A DNA stretch of 64,000 nt from NCBI RefSeq assembly GCF_958298935.1, contig NC_084938.1:22239501-22303500 (forward strand), in the 5' to 3' direction. Positions within the stretch are counted from its first letter, which is position 1, and every line of letters begins with the position of its first letter. This document shows positions 63,399 through 64,000 of this stretch, piece after piece. The stretch is from Phragmites australis (lineage: Eukaryota > Streptophyta > Magnoliopsida > Poales > Poaceae). The notes under the pieces are model-generated. The model ran no database searches and was not told the origin of the DNA. It worked only from the letters and a program-made list of their open reading frames with translations. The position numbers and the translations under genes are program-made.

Positions 63399-64000
63399 GG
63401 TACATGTAGAGTTCAGAGATGTGAACGACAGTGTTGCCATTGTTAGGAGTTTGGACATGGAAGAGGCAGAGCATGCACGCTTGTTTGGACTCCACTTCAG
63501 GAGGATTCAAGTTAGTGGTAGCTTGCATGGAAAAGAGCTGCAGGAACGTACCTGTAGTGCCAAGCTATATAATATGCAGGCAGGGCGAAAAGGAATGATC
63601 TACTAGTCAGTTTGTTGTGCGTGTCAACTTCGGTGTGTTGCTAGTCATTGCTCGATTGTTGCCGAATAGCGATGCTACAAGAAAACCTCCGATCCGATTC
63701 AGGATCGCAATTCAACATGGTGAGCATGCATCTGTTCATCTCCATTTCTGTTGATCAGAGGTTGATCTGGTTTCACCAACTGTCAATGTGCATAGCCATA
63801 TAACTAACTGACGACGTATTTTATCTACGCTGCACCTTTATTTTTCCACTTTTCGTTTTGATAGCGACATCGAGGCACCCGTATCAACACATTGATTAGT
63901 GCTTTGACCACTCTACGTACCTAATCAAACTATAATATAAGCATACAAACACGACTTTGTGCTTTGTCACGGGCCTAGGACTCCTGGACCGGGCTGCAAG
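63399..64000. other. Upstream DNA to the window edge
   Basis: Promoter-side sequence of the DUF716 gene, then unassigned DNA. No further gene is recognised. Confidence 0.5.

Overview
This window is nuclear DNA from a grass (Poaceae). The supporting evidence is GC-rich exons with GT-AG introns, a cytosolic-type cytokinin oxidase, a BREVIS RADIX-like gene, two DUF716 membrane-protein copies, and long stretches of copia and gypsy LTR retrotransposons of types common in grasses. The species is not resolved. From memory, the close relatives of the first two genes in rice both lie on chromosome 8, so this may be a conserved gene neighbourhood stretched by transposons. That needs a genome comparison.

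Layout. (1) 1-2697: intergenic, with a GC-rich block. (2) 2698-5495, minus: an intact four-exon cytokinin oxidase/dehydrogenase gene coding for 518 residues. (3) 5700-10223: AT-rich intergenic DNA. (4) 10224-20535: a decayed minus-strand Sirevirus-like copia element fused at about 19537 to a second copia fragment. (5) 20540-22000: low-complexity DNA, a SINE-like piece and a chromovirus gag fragment. (6) 22022-25724: an isolated gypsy LTR of about 3.7 kb. (7) 28599-45933: a minus-strand, Tat-like, non-autonomous gypsy element with no pol, carrying tandem arrays and an antisense ORF. It is split by an 11.2 kb plus-strand copia element (32671-43852, target duplication ACATC). (8) 46201-50998, plus: an intact five-exon BRX-family gene coding for 408 residues. 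Its unique upstream DNA is limited to about 270 bp by the gypsy LTR. (9) 52438-58892: a DUF716 pseudogene split by a 5.5 kb minus-strand copia element (52786-58306). (10) 58893-62430: intergenic DNA with a purine-rich array and MITE or DNA-transposon relics. (11) 62431-63321, minus: an intact single-exon DUF716/TMEM45-like gene, the tandem paralogue of the pseudogene.

How it works together. The three intact genes are independent units: cytokinin breakdown, BRX-type growth signalling, and a multi-pass membrane protein of unknown function. There is no operon logic. The retrotransposons are all visibly broken. I saw no new multi-gene system. The more unusual signals are two copia lineages that each lost the reverse-transcriptase YVDD box in frame, arrays of short palindromes in LTRs of three unrelated families, a second large ORF behind pol in the 11 kb element, and the exact-length junction of the copia insertion in the DUF716 pseudogene.
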